DNA of 64,000 nt from Setaria digitata (Eukaryota > Nematoda > Chromadorea > Rhabditida > Setariidae), in assembly GCA_003640385.1 (NCBI GenBank), contig RCAB01000220.1, positions 1-64,000 on the forward strand, read 5' to 3'. Each line of letters begins with the position of its first letter. Position 1 is the stretch's first letter. This document shows, in pieces, positions 49,745 through 63,240 of the stretch. A program made the position numbers and the translations under genes. The notes beneath the pieces are model-generated. The model saw nothing but the letters and a program-made list of their open reading frames with translations, was not told the DNA's origin and did no database searches.

Positions 49745-51153
49745 GAATTACTAATAAGCTAACAACAACTTGTTTCACTTATTGAAAGAGCGGGAAGAAT
49801 GAATTGGAAATTTCTATGGAATATTTTGGCTAGGTTATGATCGATCAAAATTTTTTTTTTTATCATTCCATATTCAGTTCCATTCATAAATGATCAAATC
49901 ATTTTCTTTTTTTCCGATCATGAGGCAATAATTTTTGATAACATTGCAAAATTTTGAATTTCCGTTCCGGAAAAAGAAAAATACCACAATTTTTAGGCAT
50001 TTTACGAATTGAGCAATAAACAATGTATGTCATCATAGTCTCGTTACAGCCACTGACTAATAATTCATTTTCTAATTCCTGTATTTGTATTATTTGATTT
50101 CCTTTAAAATAACTAAAAAGAATGAACGAATGATGATGATAATATAAATATCCAGTGCTGCATAATTAGTAAACAGTAATAATAATTGATAAGCAATAAT
50201 TGTATATTTCATCGGAACTGATCAAAGTTTTAGCTAAATGCTCAGCGAGAAAAAAAAAAAAAAAAAAAAATCTCGCTTCTTTACTGCGAAATGTTTCTTA
50301 TCATTGGACTTCCTTATGAAGAAGAAATTTCCTCCTAGAACTGATGTATACTCAATGTTCACGTCTTTATGCAACCTTCAGATTTGCTAATTATAAATTT
50401 ACACGCATATACGCTGCCCCAACGTGTTGAGTGCAGTGCAACTCGGTTGTACCTCACCGTTAAGCATTAGTTCCAATTTATTCATTTATCACTTATATTT
50501 GATTTTCTTTCTTTTTTTTTTTCTTTTTAAAGAAAAGGCAAATTTTGGCATTAGCTTAAATCTTTTATATAGGATTTCTTATTCTCTTTTATAAATCAAA
50601 ATGTGAGAAATTTCAGTCGGAATTTGAGAAAAACGAAATTATGAAACATCTCGAACTGAACAGTGCAGTATATCTATCCGTCTCTGTATAATATGTCTAT
50701 TTATGTATAGTACTGAGAACCTGCGAATTATGAAATACGAATTTATTTCATTCAAGATACAAAAAAATAAATTCGATCAAATACCTGACATGTTATTTCT
50801 CTGCAGGATAAAGTAAAGAAGAATGCACGGTTAAATGCTCAAAATATCTACTGCAAAAGATATTCGGGATAGTAACTGTGGTGACATTTTGCAACATCAA
50901 ATCACCTTTGTATTAATAATAGATTTTATAACACATGATAATTTCTGGCTCAACAGCCGCTGAGGAGAATAAGAGGATGTAGAAAGTAAGGAACAGTGGT
51001 AAACAACGGCGGGCACGTAAACATGGTAATTACCCGCACTGAGCAGGCAACCAAGAAAAGGTGGCATCTCCTGGTTAATGAAACACAATTCTACACAGAT
51101 CTGGAAGGATCAGATTAAAGTACAAGGAACAAGGTAATCGTATTCTTTTTAGA
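49745..51153. other. Intergenic region between convergent genes
   Basis: It lies between the stop of the giant gene and the stop of the SF3A1 gene. AATAAA-type sites (for example 50,014) could serve the giant gene's 3' end. A somewhat less AT-rich patch at 50,390-50,480 and another near 50,940-51,070 have no supported ORF or RNA fold. Confidence 0.5.
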
Positions 51154-54100
51154 TCACTTCTTCTTACCACCTCTTTCTTTGATTAGCAGTTGTACAACAG
51201 CTCCGGTATTCATGTTGTAGTAGGCTAATGTGCACGCATCCTTCAAGAACAAGCCCTAAAAATTCATTCGAAAATAAAAAAACTTAGGTCCACACCGATA
51301 TGAAAGTAAAGAACAGAATCAGAAAACCTAACTGTCAATCCACTAAAAAATTCCAAATTTTATGTTGCTAGCAGCTATCTGCATTTCTAAAAACCTTCTA
51401 GACAGTTTGGAAAGACCAACCTCATACGAGAGTTTCTGCTTTGAACAGGGTAAACCCGTTTCGTCCTGCACAAAACTTTTCAGCGTAGAGACCTGAATTT
51501 ATTTCTCAATTACTCGTTAAGAACTTCATTTAATGCCGCATGATGCTTAAAATACACATTTTGCTGAACAGATCTCACGAACAAGAGCTACAAATTGAGA
51601 ATTCAAATAATTACCGGTGCAGCTATATCCATGGAGACACTTAAGCGCCGCCCATCAAGTTTCCAATCCGGATTTGGAGCAGTACTAGGTATCTGGATAG
51701 AAACATTAATTGATCCTGTGACCTAAAAAGCAGTCTATTAGAATAATCACAATAATCCTCTTTCCTATTAATACCTTTCCAGCAACGGCTGACAATCTTC
51801 AAATAATTTAAAAAAACTCTGAACTGGTGATTCTGACTTGTGTTAAAATAGACATAAATCGGGAAATTATAATACTAATGATTTAAGGATCTATATGAAA
51901 ACCTGCAGCAAATTAAAAATACCTTTGTAAGCCAAACAGCTTCACTTTCAAGATCATCTTCTGTTCGAGCCTTTTTCGCAGGTGGTGGTCCATCCCCAGT
52001 AGATACATTAGTAGTGACATTTGTATCAACTACGGGAGTAGTTGAAGTTACAGGTGGTGGAATGGGTGCTGCTACCGGTGCACTACTAGGACGAACCGCA
52101 AGCGGTGTCTGAGGAATTACAGGAACAGGTATCATTGGAACTCCAATAGGCGGCTAAAATACGTTTTTAAAACTAACAAAGAGAAGAATTCTTGAACTCC
52201 CTCATTTTTCAAACCATATTAATTAAATAGGAACTTAAAAAATCAAAGAAAGAGTTTGCATGGAGAAAACTAACTCTCATGACAGGCATTGTCATCGGTG
52301 GCATCGGCATTGGTGCACCTGGAAATGGTATTGCAGGAAACCTGAAATACTTCATTGACTTGTTTATCAATTCAATATAAATTGTTGTAAGAAATAATTA
52401 GAAAAAAAATGGATTTTAGACTGCAAATTATCACTAGCAATATTTATTACAAAAAAAAAAAGAATAAAATTAACTAATGGATAAGTAAAAATGAAACAAT
52501 GTAATAAAAACCCAGGCGGTTGTGGTCGGATGGGGATCTGAGGAATGACTGGTGGTCGAACGGCCTGTGTTGGTGGCACCGGAGCCGGTGCAGTCTGTGG
52601 AGGAGGTACTGGTGGTCGTGGTGTAGGAATAGGTGGTTTTGGTACCACTGTAGCTGGCGTTGTTGCAGTAGTTGTAGTACTAGTTACAGGTAAAGATGTT
52701 GTAGTTACTACTACTGTTGCGATTGTAGTAGTCGGTGGTGGGGCTGTCTGAACTGGTGGGGGTGGTATAGCACCTGGTCCTATTCTTTCTTTACTTGGAT
52801 CAGCAATATATCCATGCTGCTTATGGATTTCATTAATCTGTTGATCTGAAAAGACTTCTGTGACGTTACTTCGTAATTCTTCATAAACGCTTCTTTTATT
52901 TCTTCACTTTTTTTTTTAAGGTGGCAAATTATCTAATCCATTACTAAAACATTTCTCCAACAACGAAACCATAAAAATATTTCAGAGCGGATCTTCATCA
53001 CAGAATCGCAGTTTATTACTTTAAATAAATATACCCAATGTGACGCTTTGCTGAGCTAATTTTGTTGTTTGGTCGATTGTTGACTGCTGACCATCCCAGA
53101 TAAGCTTTGGATCAGGACCACGAGGTGCCTCCTCTTCCTCACCAAGCTGAAAGAACATACCATAACGAAGACTGCATTTGATTTTCTCTTTTATTCACAA
53201 TGTTATTATATATGCATAGAAAAAAAAAGCATATATATATATATATATATATATACTTTCTATTCCTAGTTATTTAAAAGATGGCTTTATAACAAGGGCA
53301 TCTACCGCAAGATCAACTGACCAGTGACGTGCTATCTAGAAATAAATCATGCCCTTCCTATAACAAAAGTATTTGATTGTTAATAAGATAGTTCAAAAAG
53401 AAAACAAGAAAAACCTTCTTTCCAATAATCGTTTGCTCTGCACCATGACCGAAAATATCGGTACGACGTTCTGCAAATTTGCCAATGTTCGTACTGATAT
53501 CAGCGCCTGGAGCATAAACAGGCTCTTCTTCATTCCGATCCGAGAGCTCTCTGGAATTGGAAATCAGTATTTCCGATTAGAATAAATTATAAACACGACT
53601 TTATTTAAGTTTAATGAAATGGAAAGCTTGCAAACTGCAACTAACCTTTCCCGCTGTTCTTTATATTGCGAATCAACAGTATTATAACGCATATGCTCCT
53701 GCAATTTATCGGCAGGTATTCGTTCGCCGGTAAGAGGTGAAATAATCCATTTGTCAGCAGCTTTTCGTGCAGCTATTGCTAAAATAATGAATGTGATGCA
53801 TCCAAATTAGATGAAAATGCATCATAAAAAAATATAAGATAGAACTGTGCTGAATTTTAAATATCAGTGGAGCTGTTTTACGGTTCTAAACAAGTGGAAG
53901 TACTCATTCCTGTTCCACTTTAATTTTGACGATCTGTGTCTCTTACAACTCACCACTATTTATAGTGTTATATCTCTTAAGTTACACCAGCAAGAACCTT
54001 TCAACTTAAACATCACACTCAAATAATATTAAAATCAGAAACTGGAGAAAACAAACATTTCTTCGGATCATAGTCTCTGATTACGACGGTATCTTCCGAA

Positions 54101-57100
54101 GGTGGTGCAGGCATCGGTTGAGTAACTTCATATGGGGCTTTCTTCTCGCGGTCATGGTTACCATTTTCTATTTCACCATTCGTAACCTATAAAAGGATAT
54201 TAACTGCATTATATACATATATAATTTGTTTTTAGAAATCAACTCTCAAAAACATTATAACCTAATTTTTTTTTTTTTTAAATTTTAGACAGACTGAATG
54301 AATTTTCAATTTTTTTCCACAAAAACATTGGATTTTGTTTCCACTACATATTTTAATATAGAAAGAGAACAATTTATTGAACATGGAAAAGAATATAAAT
54401 TCACATTACCAAGACATAATCTCAAAGCTGCAGTTCTAAACTTCTACACTACATTTTGAAATGTTCCTCAGACAAAAACAAATTATATCTTTTTAAATAA
54501 AAAATAAATCTGATTCCTACGGAGAATTACATCGCTGTTACCAAAAATCAGAAATAACTTACTTCATTACGAATTTCTTGATGTTCCTCATCCGAATCTG
54601 ATTCAACATCCATCTCTACTGCTTGTTCCGCAGCAGCTTTGGCTGCTGCTTCCTAAGAATTGATGAATATATCTTTTTACGGTATGTTAAATTGAATAGT
54701 TAAAACACTCTCAAATAATTTCAAGAAATGCCATTTTTGTCCTACAGAAAATAAGCAATTGCAAGAAGCGGTAGTTTGATCCTCCAATACCGTTCTTATG
54801 ATAATATAAATCAAATAAAATTGGGCAAAAAAACTTACCTGTCGTTGTTGCATCAGAATTCTTGCGCCGACATCTTTGGGTGTACAAAATGGTGGTAGAG
54901 TGGCTGCAACCATTAAAAGTATTAATCACAAAATTATTAAATAGCCAAAACCAGAAAAATCTCTTTGAATACTTTCTTTTTGTCGAGAAAATTTATTAAA
55001 GCAAAGCAAAATTAATATGTATTTAACATTTTATATATTTTAAAACCCAAAACTATACAGATAATCAGAAACTTCAGATTCGTTCATAGATGCTTCAGTA
55101 AACTATATCGCAATATACTAAAGACTCAGAGAGACTAAGTAAAGAAGTGAAGAAACTTTATCATCTTTTTTTAATTATTCACGTAATATAAATAATCTTA
55201 AAAGGACATAATTTATCTACAAAATTCAAATTTTGAATCTCTCTACAACAAGGGAATTTCAAAGAAAAAAAAAACAGAATATTGAAGGACAAATACAGTT
55301 TCTTTGAATAATTAATAGTACTAACCTGTATCGTTGATAGGAAAATCGACAGTTTGCACTACAACGAAATCATGCCAGTCGATTTGTGCATAGGCTATTC
55401 TTTCTCTTTCAATCTACCCATAAAATATATATTGAGTGCATTATTAAGAAAAAAAAAAAAAGAATCGATTAAGTAATGAAATTTCACAGAATAACCTCAG
55501 CATCTTCCTTCTCTTTTTGAGCTCGCTGATACTTCTCCCATCCAACACGATATCTCACATTCTCAAGAATTTTTTTTGTATTATCCTCCTCAGATTTCAA
55601 ATCCTCCACAATATTCTTGGCAGGAACAATTATCTAAAAACAATTTCAATATTAAAAATCACTCGCTGATAACTCTTATCCCTCATTTCCTTTTTCACTC
55701 CTCACTTTTAAACTAAGAATTCAAATCAGTTTCCAAGTTTGAGAAGTAAAAAAAGAGCGTAAATTTAAGAACAAAAGAATGGGTTCAACTTTATAACTGG
55801 ATAAATAATAGATAATAAAGGCTAAGTGTGTATGAATAAAAGCAATTAATTAATATTTAAATGACGAATATGTTACGAAGATAATTTGTTTCGAATAGAC
55901 CGATAAACCTTAGTATATTGCTCGACAAGCTTCGTGAAATAATTGAAATTTGAATGCTGAGGTTTCAAAAAATCGAACTGATAATTCCTTGATTCACGAT
56001 TCATCAATGAAGTAAGAAACTGTCGGCCATTACGCGCCACAAATAATGCCGTCAATTTGATCAAATCCCTAAAAGCATAGTTATCCAAAGATCTGCAAGG
56101 TCCCTCTAATTAATTAAAAATTTCTCTTTTATTCTTTTCTCATATTTTCCTTTTGCTGCTTCAAACATAACTGAACTTACAAATCGAATGCGTTTATTGT
56201 AGCAGGGTCAGCATCGAATTCGAATGGAGGTGGAGGATTTCGAGGCACAAATTCTGCCTGCTTCACATGTTCTTTTACTGCTTCCGGTATTTGCGGTCGC
56301 TAAACATATTTGTATCATAAAGAATATGCAAACATTAGACGAATATAACAATACATTCAAGGGTAAACTAAGAAACTGTGAGGCGACATATTTTGACGAT
56401 ATTTTTTTATAAAAAAAACAAGTATCGGTACACTTTTTTTCACCTCACGACTCAAGTGGTTTAAAAGCAATTAATTTAAGCCTATTAATTTGACTTCTTA
56501 TTCCATCACAAAGTTTTAAGCGCCAATTTAGAACTTCAAAACTACGCAATGAAGTGAATGGGAGCTTACCGGTACCGATGGTTCAGTTGCTTTTCCATCA
56601 CGGAACTCTACAACCTTGTGCTGATAATATGCGTTGTATGGATCTGTTGCACTCAGAAAACTGAACCGAGGATTAGCCGCTTCTTTTTCCCGGATTTTAT
56701 TCTCGAAGTCGATTCCATTTCTGGCAACAAAAGCCGCCGTTTTGTCGACAATCGCTGAAGAAAAATTTCTCCTAGTTACAACTGTGCGCCATGTTAACAC
56801 ATAATTTTGAGATAAATAGAAAACAGTGAAAAATGAATGCTGACATATCTCCAGTTAATAAGAGTAAAATACGGGTAAAGTGTTTCACTACAAATTTTAT
56901 ATTAAAATGAAAAGGTAAAAAATATTGATAAAAGACTTTTGCTCTCTCTATTTCTCTCTCCCTTATTCAAATAAAAAGATGTGGCAAAACAGAAAATAAA
57001 ACTAACTTCTAATATCTGGCGGAGGATAGATAATCCCAATGACTTGTCGACCGCTCATTGATGGCTCCGTATTTACGGAATCTTCCTCCCGATTTGAAAC

Positions 57101-57118
57101 CATCACAACGGGTGGCAT
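51154..57118 (-). CDS. prp-21: Splicing factor 3A subunit 1 (SF3A1/PRP21), 793 residues, 18 exons
   Basis: SF3A1 is part of the SF3A complex in the U2 snRNP and helps recognise the branch site. Exons: 57118-57007, 56754-56570, 56299-56181, 56068-55909, 55633-55496, 55413-55326, 54903-54839, 54652-54563, 54186-54057, 53778-53646, 53550-53415, 53146-53035, 52845-52512, 52341-52275, 52153-51923, 51722-51615, 51492-51421, 51255-51154. All phases agree. It has two SURP modules (about 38-85, TAAFVARNGIDFE; about 140-190, ALFVARNGRQFL), the RIAYAQIDWHDFV region, an acidic patch, EERRTDIFG-type and DPKLIWDGQ motifs, a long proline-rich part and a C-terminal ubiquitin-like domain (about 701-793) ending GGKKK. 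The length equals the human protein. The ATG follows a TTATTTCCAG acceptor by 33 bases, probably a trans-splice site. It is intact. Confidence 0.95.
53230..53255. repeat. AT microsatellite inside an SF3A1 intron
   Basis: Thirteen AT units in the intron between the exons at 53,415-53,550 and 53,035-53,146. Confidence 0.9.
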
Positions 57119-57320
57119 GATTATTTTTACACGTTGAAACTTAATTTGATACTGGAAATAATAAGCAGAAGCCGTAGACGGCAATATTAACAACAGCAAA
57201 TGTGAGACACTCTAATTTAATGATGGATAATACCATACAGCTACTAAAATCATTTGGTAATAAATAACATACAATAATTCAATAATAAGAAGTGTTTAAT
57301 AACGTCTTGCACCTACTCAC

Positions 57321-57394
57321 CAATTCAGAGTCACATCTAATGGCTTGAGATTTACCACCCTATTGGAGTTTCTGTATGTTCTACCGTCGTCAAC
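57321..57394 (-). CDS. Candidate isolated exon upstream of SF3A1
   Basis: This 74-base stretch is bounded by an acceptor (ATTAGCTACAG) and a consensus donor (TTG/gtgagt). It is open in one frame, reading VDDGRTYRNSNRVVNLKP and onward. Composition is coding-like and less AT-rich than its surroundings. Joining it to the SF3A1 leader acceptor at 57,151 gives an early stop. It could be an untranslated leader exon, the relic of another gene, or chance. Confidence 0.25.
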
Positions 57395-57840
57395 CTGTAG
57401 CTAATGGAATAAGCACATACATCACAATAAAGCCTCCTCATTTTGAATACTTATCGATGCTAATTTTGAACTTTTCAAATCTTCGAACTAAGGCATTTAA
57501 TCTCATGAACTCTTACACATTACCGGCTAATGGACTATAACAGAAACTCGGCTAAAGCACACCCTGTTACTATTTATCGTTCATTTTAAACTCTGAACTC
57601 ATTTCACTTTAACCACCAAACTCATGCCTGACAAGCATACTCCTCTTCTCAATTATTTTGAAGAACTTATTTAAAACTTTAAAAGTTATCTACACTTATT
57701 CTGAGGCACCTGTAATCAAAAAATAAATAATTGTCCCTCCATCTCTCAAAACTACACACTCTTTCTGGGTACCTTAACTAAAGTCCTATCAGACTATCAC
57801 TATCACTAACAGTGATAAGCATGACTAACAGCACTGAAAA

Positions 57841-57978
57841 ATGGTGCAACTACGATTACAGTTCATCAGAGCAAAAGAAATGCACGAGAATGAAACTGTA
57901 GTTGCATGTGTGCTTCATGAAACGATTAGTGAAATAGATATGCGAAATAGTCCATGGGAAGGGGTAAAATTAATTTAA
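57841..57978 (+). CDS. Candidate first exon or 45-residue ORF, divergent from SF3A1
   Basis: The ORF starts MVQLRLQFIRAKEMHENETV and runs to a stop at 57,976. A donor-like GGG/gtaaaa near its end (57,963/57,964) would let it continue. Codon use is mixed and less AT-biased than the flanks, and an ACTAACAG acceptor lies 13 bases before the ATG. It is transcribed away from SF3A1 about 720 bases off. No partner exon was found before the N at 58,314. The family is not recognised. Confidence 0.3.
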   Translation: MVQLRLQFIRAKEMHENETVVACVLHETISEIDMRNSPWEGVKLI

Positions 57979-58192
57979 GCTCGGGTTTAATTGATGCCTG
58001 GAAACGCCTGGAATTACCTTGCAAGTTCGGATTTGAGTTTGAAACTAGTGTGATTGCAGGTTCAAGTGTTTGAAAACGTTAAAATTGATCAGCTAATGTT
58101 GCGAAAGGTTAAATAGAGTTCAAGTTTGGGTATAAATATAAACAATTTTAAACACAGTGAAATAATTTTTAGTCAAACTAAAGGTTTTTAAA

Positions 58193-58437
58193 CTTTGAAT
58201 TTAAGCTTAAGCTTAAAATTATATTTCAATAAGTTGAAATCTTTCGATTTTATTAATTTAAATTTTTTCAGTTAATTAAGAATGGATTAATTCGAAATTT
58301 GAAATTATTAGGANGCTTTGAATTTAAGCTTAAGCTTAAAATTATATTTCAATAAGTTGAAATTTTTCGATTTTATTAATTTGAATTTTTTCAGTTAATT
58401 AAGAATGGATTAATTCGAAATTTGAAATTATTAGGAG
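58193..58437. repeat. Direct copy of about 121 bases around a single N (assembly overlap)
   Basis: 58,193-58,313 and 58,316-58,437 are near-identical either side of the N at 58,314, with two or three substitutions. Confidence 0.85.
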
Positions 58438-59649
58438 CCACTCATCGTGGAGCTTTCCGGGCTCTTTATTCTCGATTATTTATTCTCGATATTTCTATGG
58501 AATATTTCGAACAAATGAGTTAACACTATCTCTTTGATTTCATAATCCTCTGTCTCTCTCGAATCCGCTTCTGATTGATATCAAAGGTCAACATATCAGT
58601 CAGCCCGTTAATTAGTTAATTTATTTTCTTGTAAAAATTTCTAAGAAGTAAGATTTTTTTAGTTGCGAATCTGAAATGCTATTCAATATACTTATTTACT
58701 AAGTAGTATACAACAGTTTTGCTATAGAAGAGAAGAAAACAAACAAAATATGTTATGGAATAATATGCTTCAACTTCTATTTTCTCTTATATCACTTCCG
58801 GAATTGAGAAAAATCTGAATTAGTCCAAATTATTGTTGACTAGAAAATGATCGATACTGATTCTAGATCAGATCGTTTATTTAGATGAGGTTATCCATCG
58901 TTCATCACAAACTTCTAATTATTGCCATTTCATATCACAAGCAATTCATTTGGAAGCTTTGATATCTTTCACTGACTTTATCTGTTGATAAACTTGCGTT
59001 ATTTTTAGAATTATTTCAGTCTATGTCTAACTTTCACTAAGTTAAAATCAAATTTCCGGCAATATCCTATCGATATATTGCTTAGTTATGCCAAAATGAC
59101 GATAAATGCAAGAAAATGTCAACAAATACTGAGCCCCAAGCAAACTTACGAAAACACTTACGTCTTTTGGGTGATAAAAAAATTAAAAAACAAGAGAAAA
59201 GAAATGGAAGACTACTTCGCACAGTAAATAATCAAACTAATTCGTTTCCTTTCCTTACAGCATTTTCAAGATAAAAGTAACATCAAATATAGTACGAAAT
59301 GAGGTCTCTCATTTCTAAAAATTCGTTCTACTTTTTTTACTTTGAAAAATGAATCACGAAAATTTTAGGAAATAATTTGTTTTTTCTATTCCTTCCAAAT
59401 TTCTCTCTCATTATTTTTGCTTAAAATTAAATTTGTTCACTGCCATTTACTCGTTGCTGAGGAAAAAAAAGTAGCTAAAATTTTTTTTTTTTTTTGTTAT
59501 CAAATAAATTAGTTTATTTGAAAAAAGAGAGGATGATATGGAATTGAAAGCACTAAGTTAAGTGATAAATAAGAAATAGAAAGGAATTGAAATTTTTGAA
59601 ATGAGTAATTCGAAATTTAATTCTTTCCTTTCCTCTCTTTTCTTTCGGC

Positions 59650-59681
<32 letters not shown>

Positions 59682-60718
59682 ATTATTTTATTATCTATTC
59701 TTCGATTATCTTCTTTGTTCACTTTTTTTTTTATACACATTCAAATGTTATTTATGAAAAAATGAAATATATTATAATAAATAATTTAATTCGTACTTTA
59801 CCGTTCTCTGCTTCCTTCTTTTCAGACACTAATCACTGTTAAGCTCGATGAAAATTAATATTTTAGCTAGCGGAAACATAAATTTTTGTTTGGTGCCTAA
59901 ATATTAGAAAGAAAAAAAAACTGCTTTCTAAAACTATGAATTTCAAATATTCGGTTATTTTCTTTTTTTGAAATTTATTATAGATTTTTTATTTAAAAGA
60001 AATGCATTTTGTTTCCTTTTGCTTTAATTTATCAGTGGTGTAAATAAATGTTTTAATCATTTGTTTTTATAGGAATATTCAATGTTACATTGTACTCGTT
60101 AAAATTTAACATTTGATTCGAATTAATGTTTGCTGGAAATGATTTAATGAGCTCTGTCCTTTGAATCCATTATTGTTATCCTTATTTCGAATAGCTGATT
60201 AGATTATTTAATTATCTTTATTTGATGCAAATTTCACACTACTATTAAGATAATTGGGAAATTAGTTTTCCCGACTGTTTAATTAACATTCAGTTAATTT
60301 CTCGCTATCGTAAGCATTGTTAAATTAACAAATACATACAATAACTTGATTCTTTTTTCCTTTCTTTTGAATTTAAACTTCTTACCCCTTCATCTTCAAT
60401 TTATTTTTTTTCATTTTTCGAAAAAAATGAATTCATCATCAATTATAAATAACATTTTTTTCTTTTTGAAATTAAACTTAATTTTTTTTCTTAAAAAAAA
60501 AGAAAAAAGATTATCAATATATATCAATCTGTGAAATTGTAACGAAATTAAAATTTAATATCTCAGATGAAAACAAAGAGAGAGAGAAAAAAAAAAAGAA
60601 AAATGATAAATATGCTAAGTTGTGTATAAAATGGTTTTGGAATGGCGAAAAGAATGAAGAAATGAAACGCTAAGCTATCATTTCCGGTTGCGAAAGAAGA
60701 GGTAGGAGTTAGCCGGAA

Positions 60719-60772
60719 ATGGGTAATCTCATATCGGGTCTAGCTAGCTTGCTTAGTTATTTTGTTGATTAG
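60719..60772 (+). CDS. Candidate first exon with an N-myristoylation signal
   Basis: A short ORF MGNLISGLASLLSYFVD begins in good start context (CCGGAAATGG) within a less AT-rich patch. Met-Gly with Ser at position 6 is the textbook myristoylation pattern. A gttatt donor-like site after LASLL would allow continuation in a later exon, perhaps beyond the window. Arf/Arl-type small GTPases have starts of this style, but no downstream GTPase motif was found, so identity is open. Confidence 0.25.
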   Translation: MGNLISGLASLLSYFVD

Positions 60773-63125
60773 AATCTATCATGTGGAGCTAGCAGCGCTA
60801 ACAGTTAACAGCAGCAATTCGATAAACGCTTTCCACTTAGCTATTAGCCTGTTTGAATTATTTTCATCAAAATAAATTGTCATTTTACATATATTCCAGT
60901 CATTTGTCTATGTTTTTTCTTTTTTTTTTCCAATATGATATTGAAAATTAAATGATTTGCAAATTTCCTAATTAAAAGTTTCCTATCATTTTCAAATAAT
61001 TAATATTGTTTGCTCTTCTTTTTCTGTTTTTTTTTTTCAGGAATTAATAATTTATCATTTTAGGAAGCTAACTGTAAAATCTTTTTTTTTTTATGATAAA
61101 ATAAAATTATGAGACAAAAGAATTGAATGAATCGAGGTAATGTAAAATAAAAATGAAAATGAAAAAATTAGTTACTGTGTTAAAAGGAAAAATGCAATTA
61201 TTTGCTTATAAAAAAAGTTCGATTATTGAGGGAAAAACCTAGTTTTAGTATCATATATATGTCACATTTGAAGTTATAAGTAGTTGTTTTAAATTATATT
61301 TGGTAAAAATTCAAATACCAATTTCCGAATTTATTAAAGTATTATGCATCACATAACATAGCAATATTTTTATGCAATATGATAACTTATCTTCAAACTT
61401 TCCACTACTGATAATATCTGCATCACTTTTTCTTCGCTCTAAAAAGATTTTTAGGAAAATATGTGTCTTTTTTTATTCATAAATTTACTACCATTTTAAT
61501 TTCCTCAATTTTTCTTTCATCTTTGGCAAAGCAAATTTATTCGTAAAAACTTCAATCAATCCTTAAAATCATCCATCTACTCGAAGAAAGAGTTTAAAAA
61601 ATGCATAGTGTTATGAAAAAGAAACATCAAATGTTACAATGAAAAAAATGCACATGATATATCTAGTGATAAGAGTGTTGCATTATCATCATGGATATTT
61701 ATTTGATTAGCTGCACTGATATCCTTCCCCATAGGAACTATTAAAATTAGCAAGAAAGGAGAGAGAGAGAGAAAAAAAAAGAAGAAATTTTCAATAAATT
61801 TTACCATCTTGTCGCAGTTTCTTTTCTTATTTCCGATTTTTCCCATATCTTCGCTACTGTTTTTTTTTTTTTTTTTTTTTTTTTATTCGTTATCAATTTC
61901 AATTTGAGCACTTTTTACATCGCATTGCTATATATGCCTCTCCATTTTAGTTATGTTTTTTTTTATGGAATATAAAATTAATAAATATTTTTTGGGTTAT
62001 TTCTGTCTTTCATTGCTACTAAAAAAAATAATGCTATTAAAACAAGAAAAAAGTAAAAAAAAAAAAAGAGAGAGAAAAAAAAGGAGATAAATTAAATAAT
62101 GAAACTTCAATTTTCATAAATATGGGTTTTTTTTTTTCATTTTCTTTTTGTTCCTTTCTTTCCATCTCCTTCTCTCTTTTACTTCCTCCTCTGTTTCGCT
62201 ATTTATTTTGAAAACTTCATTTTTCATTTTATACAATCAAGTTTTTTTTCCTCAAGGACAGGAAAAAATTTAAGACTACATTTTTTTACAGGCTAATAAT
62301 CTGATTAGTTAGTTGATAAGGATACACTAGTCTAAGTTATAGCATTATCTTAATTGCTTCAACCTGCTTAATAGATCTAATCAAAAAAAAAAAAGAATGA
62401 TAAAAAAATAATTCGAGATTATTTTAATAAAAAAAATTTTGTTTATTATAGTTGCAAATTTCTTACCTACTTATTATTGTTCATTATATCTGTTCAGTTC
62501 TATTTATTGATGGTGATAAATAAGTCATTATTATCACTATGATGATAAAAGTTGGTTTTTCTTAACCTATTAGTTAGTTGCTTATGACATAAATTGTAGG
62601 AATCTATTCTATTACTAAAGGAAATGTTAAATTTTTTGTTCATAGATTATAATGATGATTAAAAAGGTAATTATGAAACAAATTACAAAAATGCTGATAA
62701 TGATGATCATAATTCATTGTTTTTAAGATAATAATTATAAGGTATCTATTTTAACACCGATTAGATTCAATTTTATACCTCACTACTAAAACGTCTTTAA
62801 AATTACTTCATTCATTTAAATCAACTAGGAGGTAACAATTATGAAACAGATAATAGAAACAATTAACATTACCATTATTATCAGTTTAATCAAAATTATC
62901 ATTTCACTAATATCCCTCATATTTCTTATGCATCTTTCCTTTATAAGGAATAATTTTACTTTTATTGCTCTTATTTATTTTTTTCTTTTAGATGAAATTT
63001 CCATCCATTCACTTTTTTCTTTCTTTTCTTTTTTTTTTTTTTTAATTTCAGGAAACAATTTGTTCTCATTTTACTTCATGCTAACATTATTGTCTATTCC
63101 AAATTTTTATGCCCCTCGATTTCTT

Positions 63126-63240
63126 CCGGTTTCTCTACACATTTTACCGGTTTTCACATTCATCTCCCATCCGGTTTCTATGTATCTCACCGGTTTTGCC
63201 GTTAAATCCCTATCCATTTTATGCATATCTTACGGTTTTC
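63126..63240. repeat. Degenerate short tandem repeat with CCGGTTT core
   Basis: CCGGTTT recurs at 63,126, 63,147, 63,171 and 63,190, with a weaker ACGGTTTT at 63,232, spaced 19-24 bases at first. The units between are pyrimidine-rich. It stands out because CCGG is rare in this DNA. Confidence 0.5.

Noticed and set aside
52545..52751. Gly/Val-rich ORF on the plus strand
   Set aside because: It is the antisense of the proline/threonine-rich exon of SF3A1.
57147..57243. Exon-like stretch after ATGATTTTAG, reading CMVLSIIKLECLTF
   Set aside because: It runs into the SF3A1 leader acceptor and is better read as intron or intergenic sequence.
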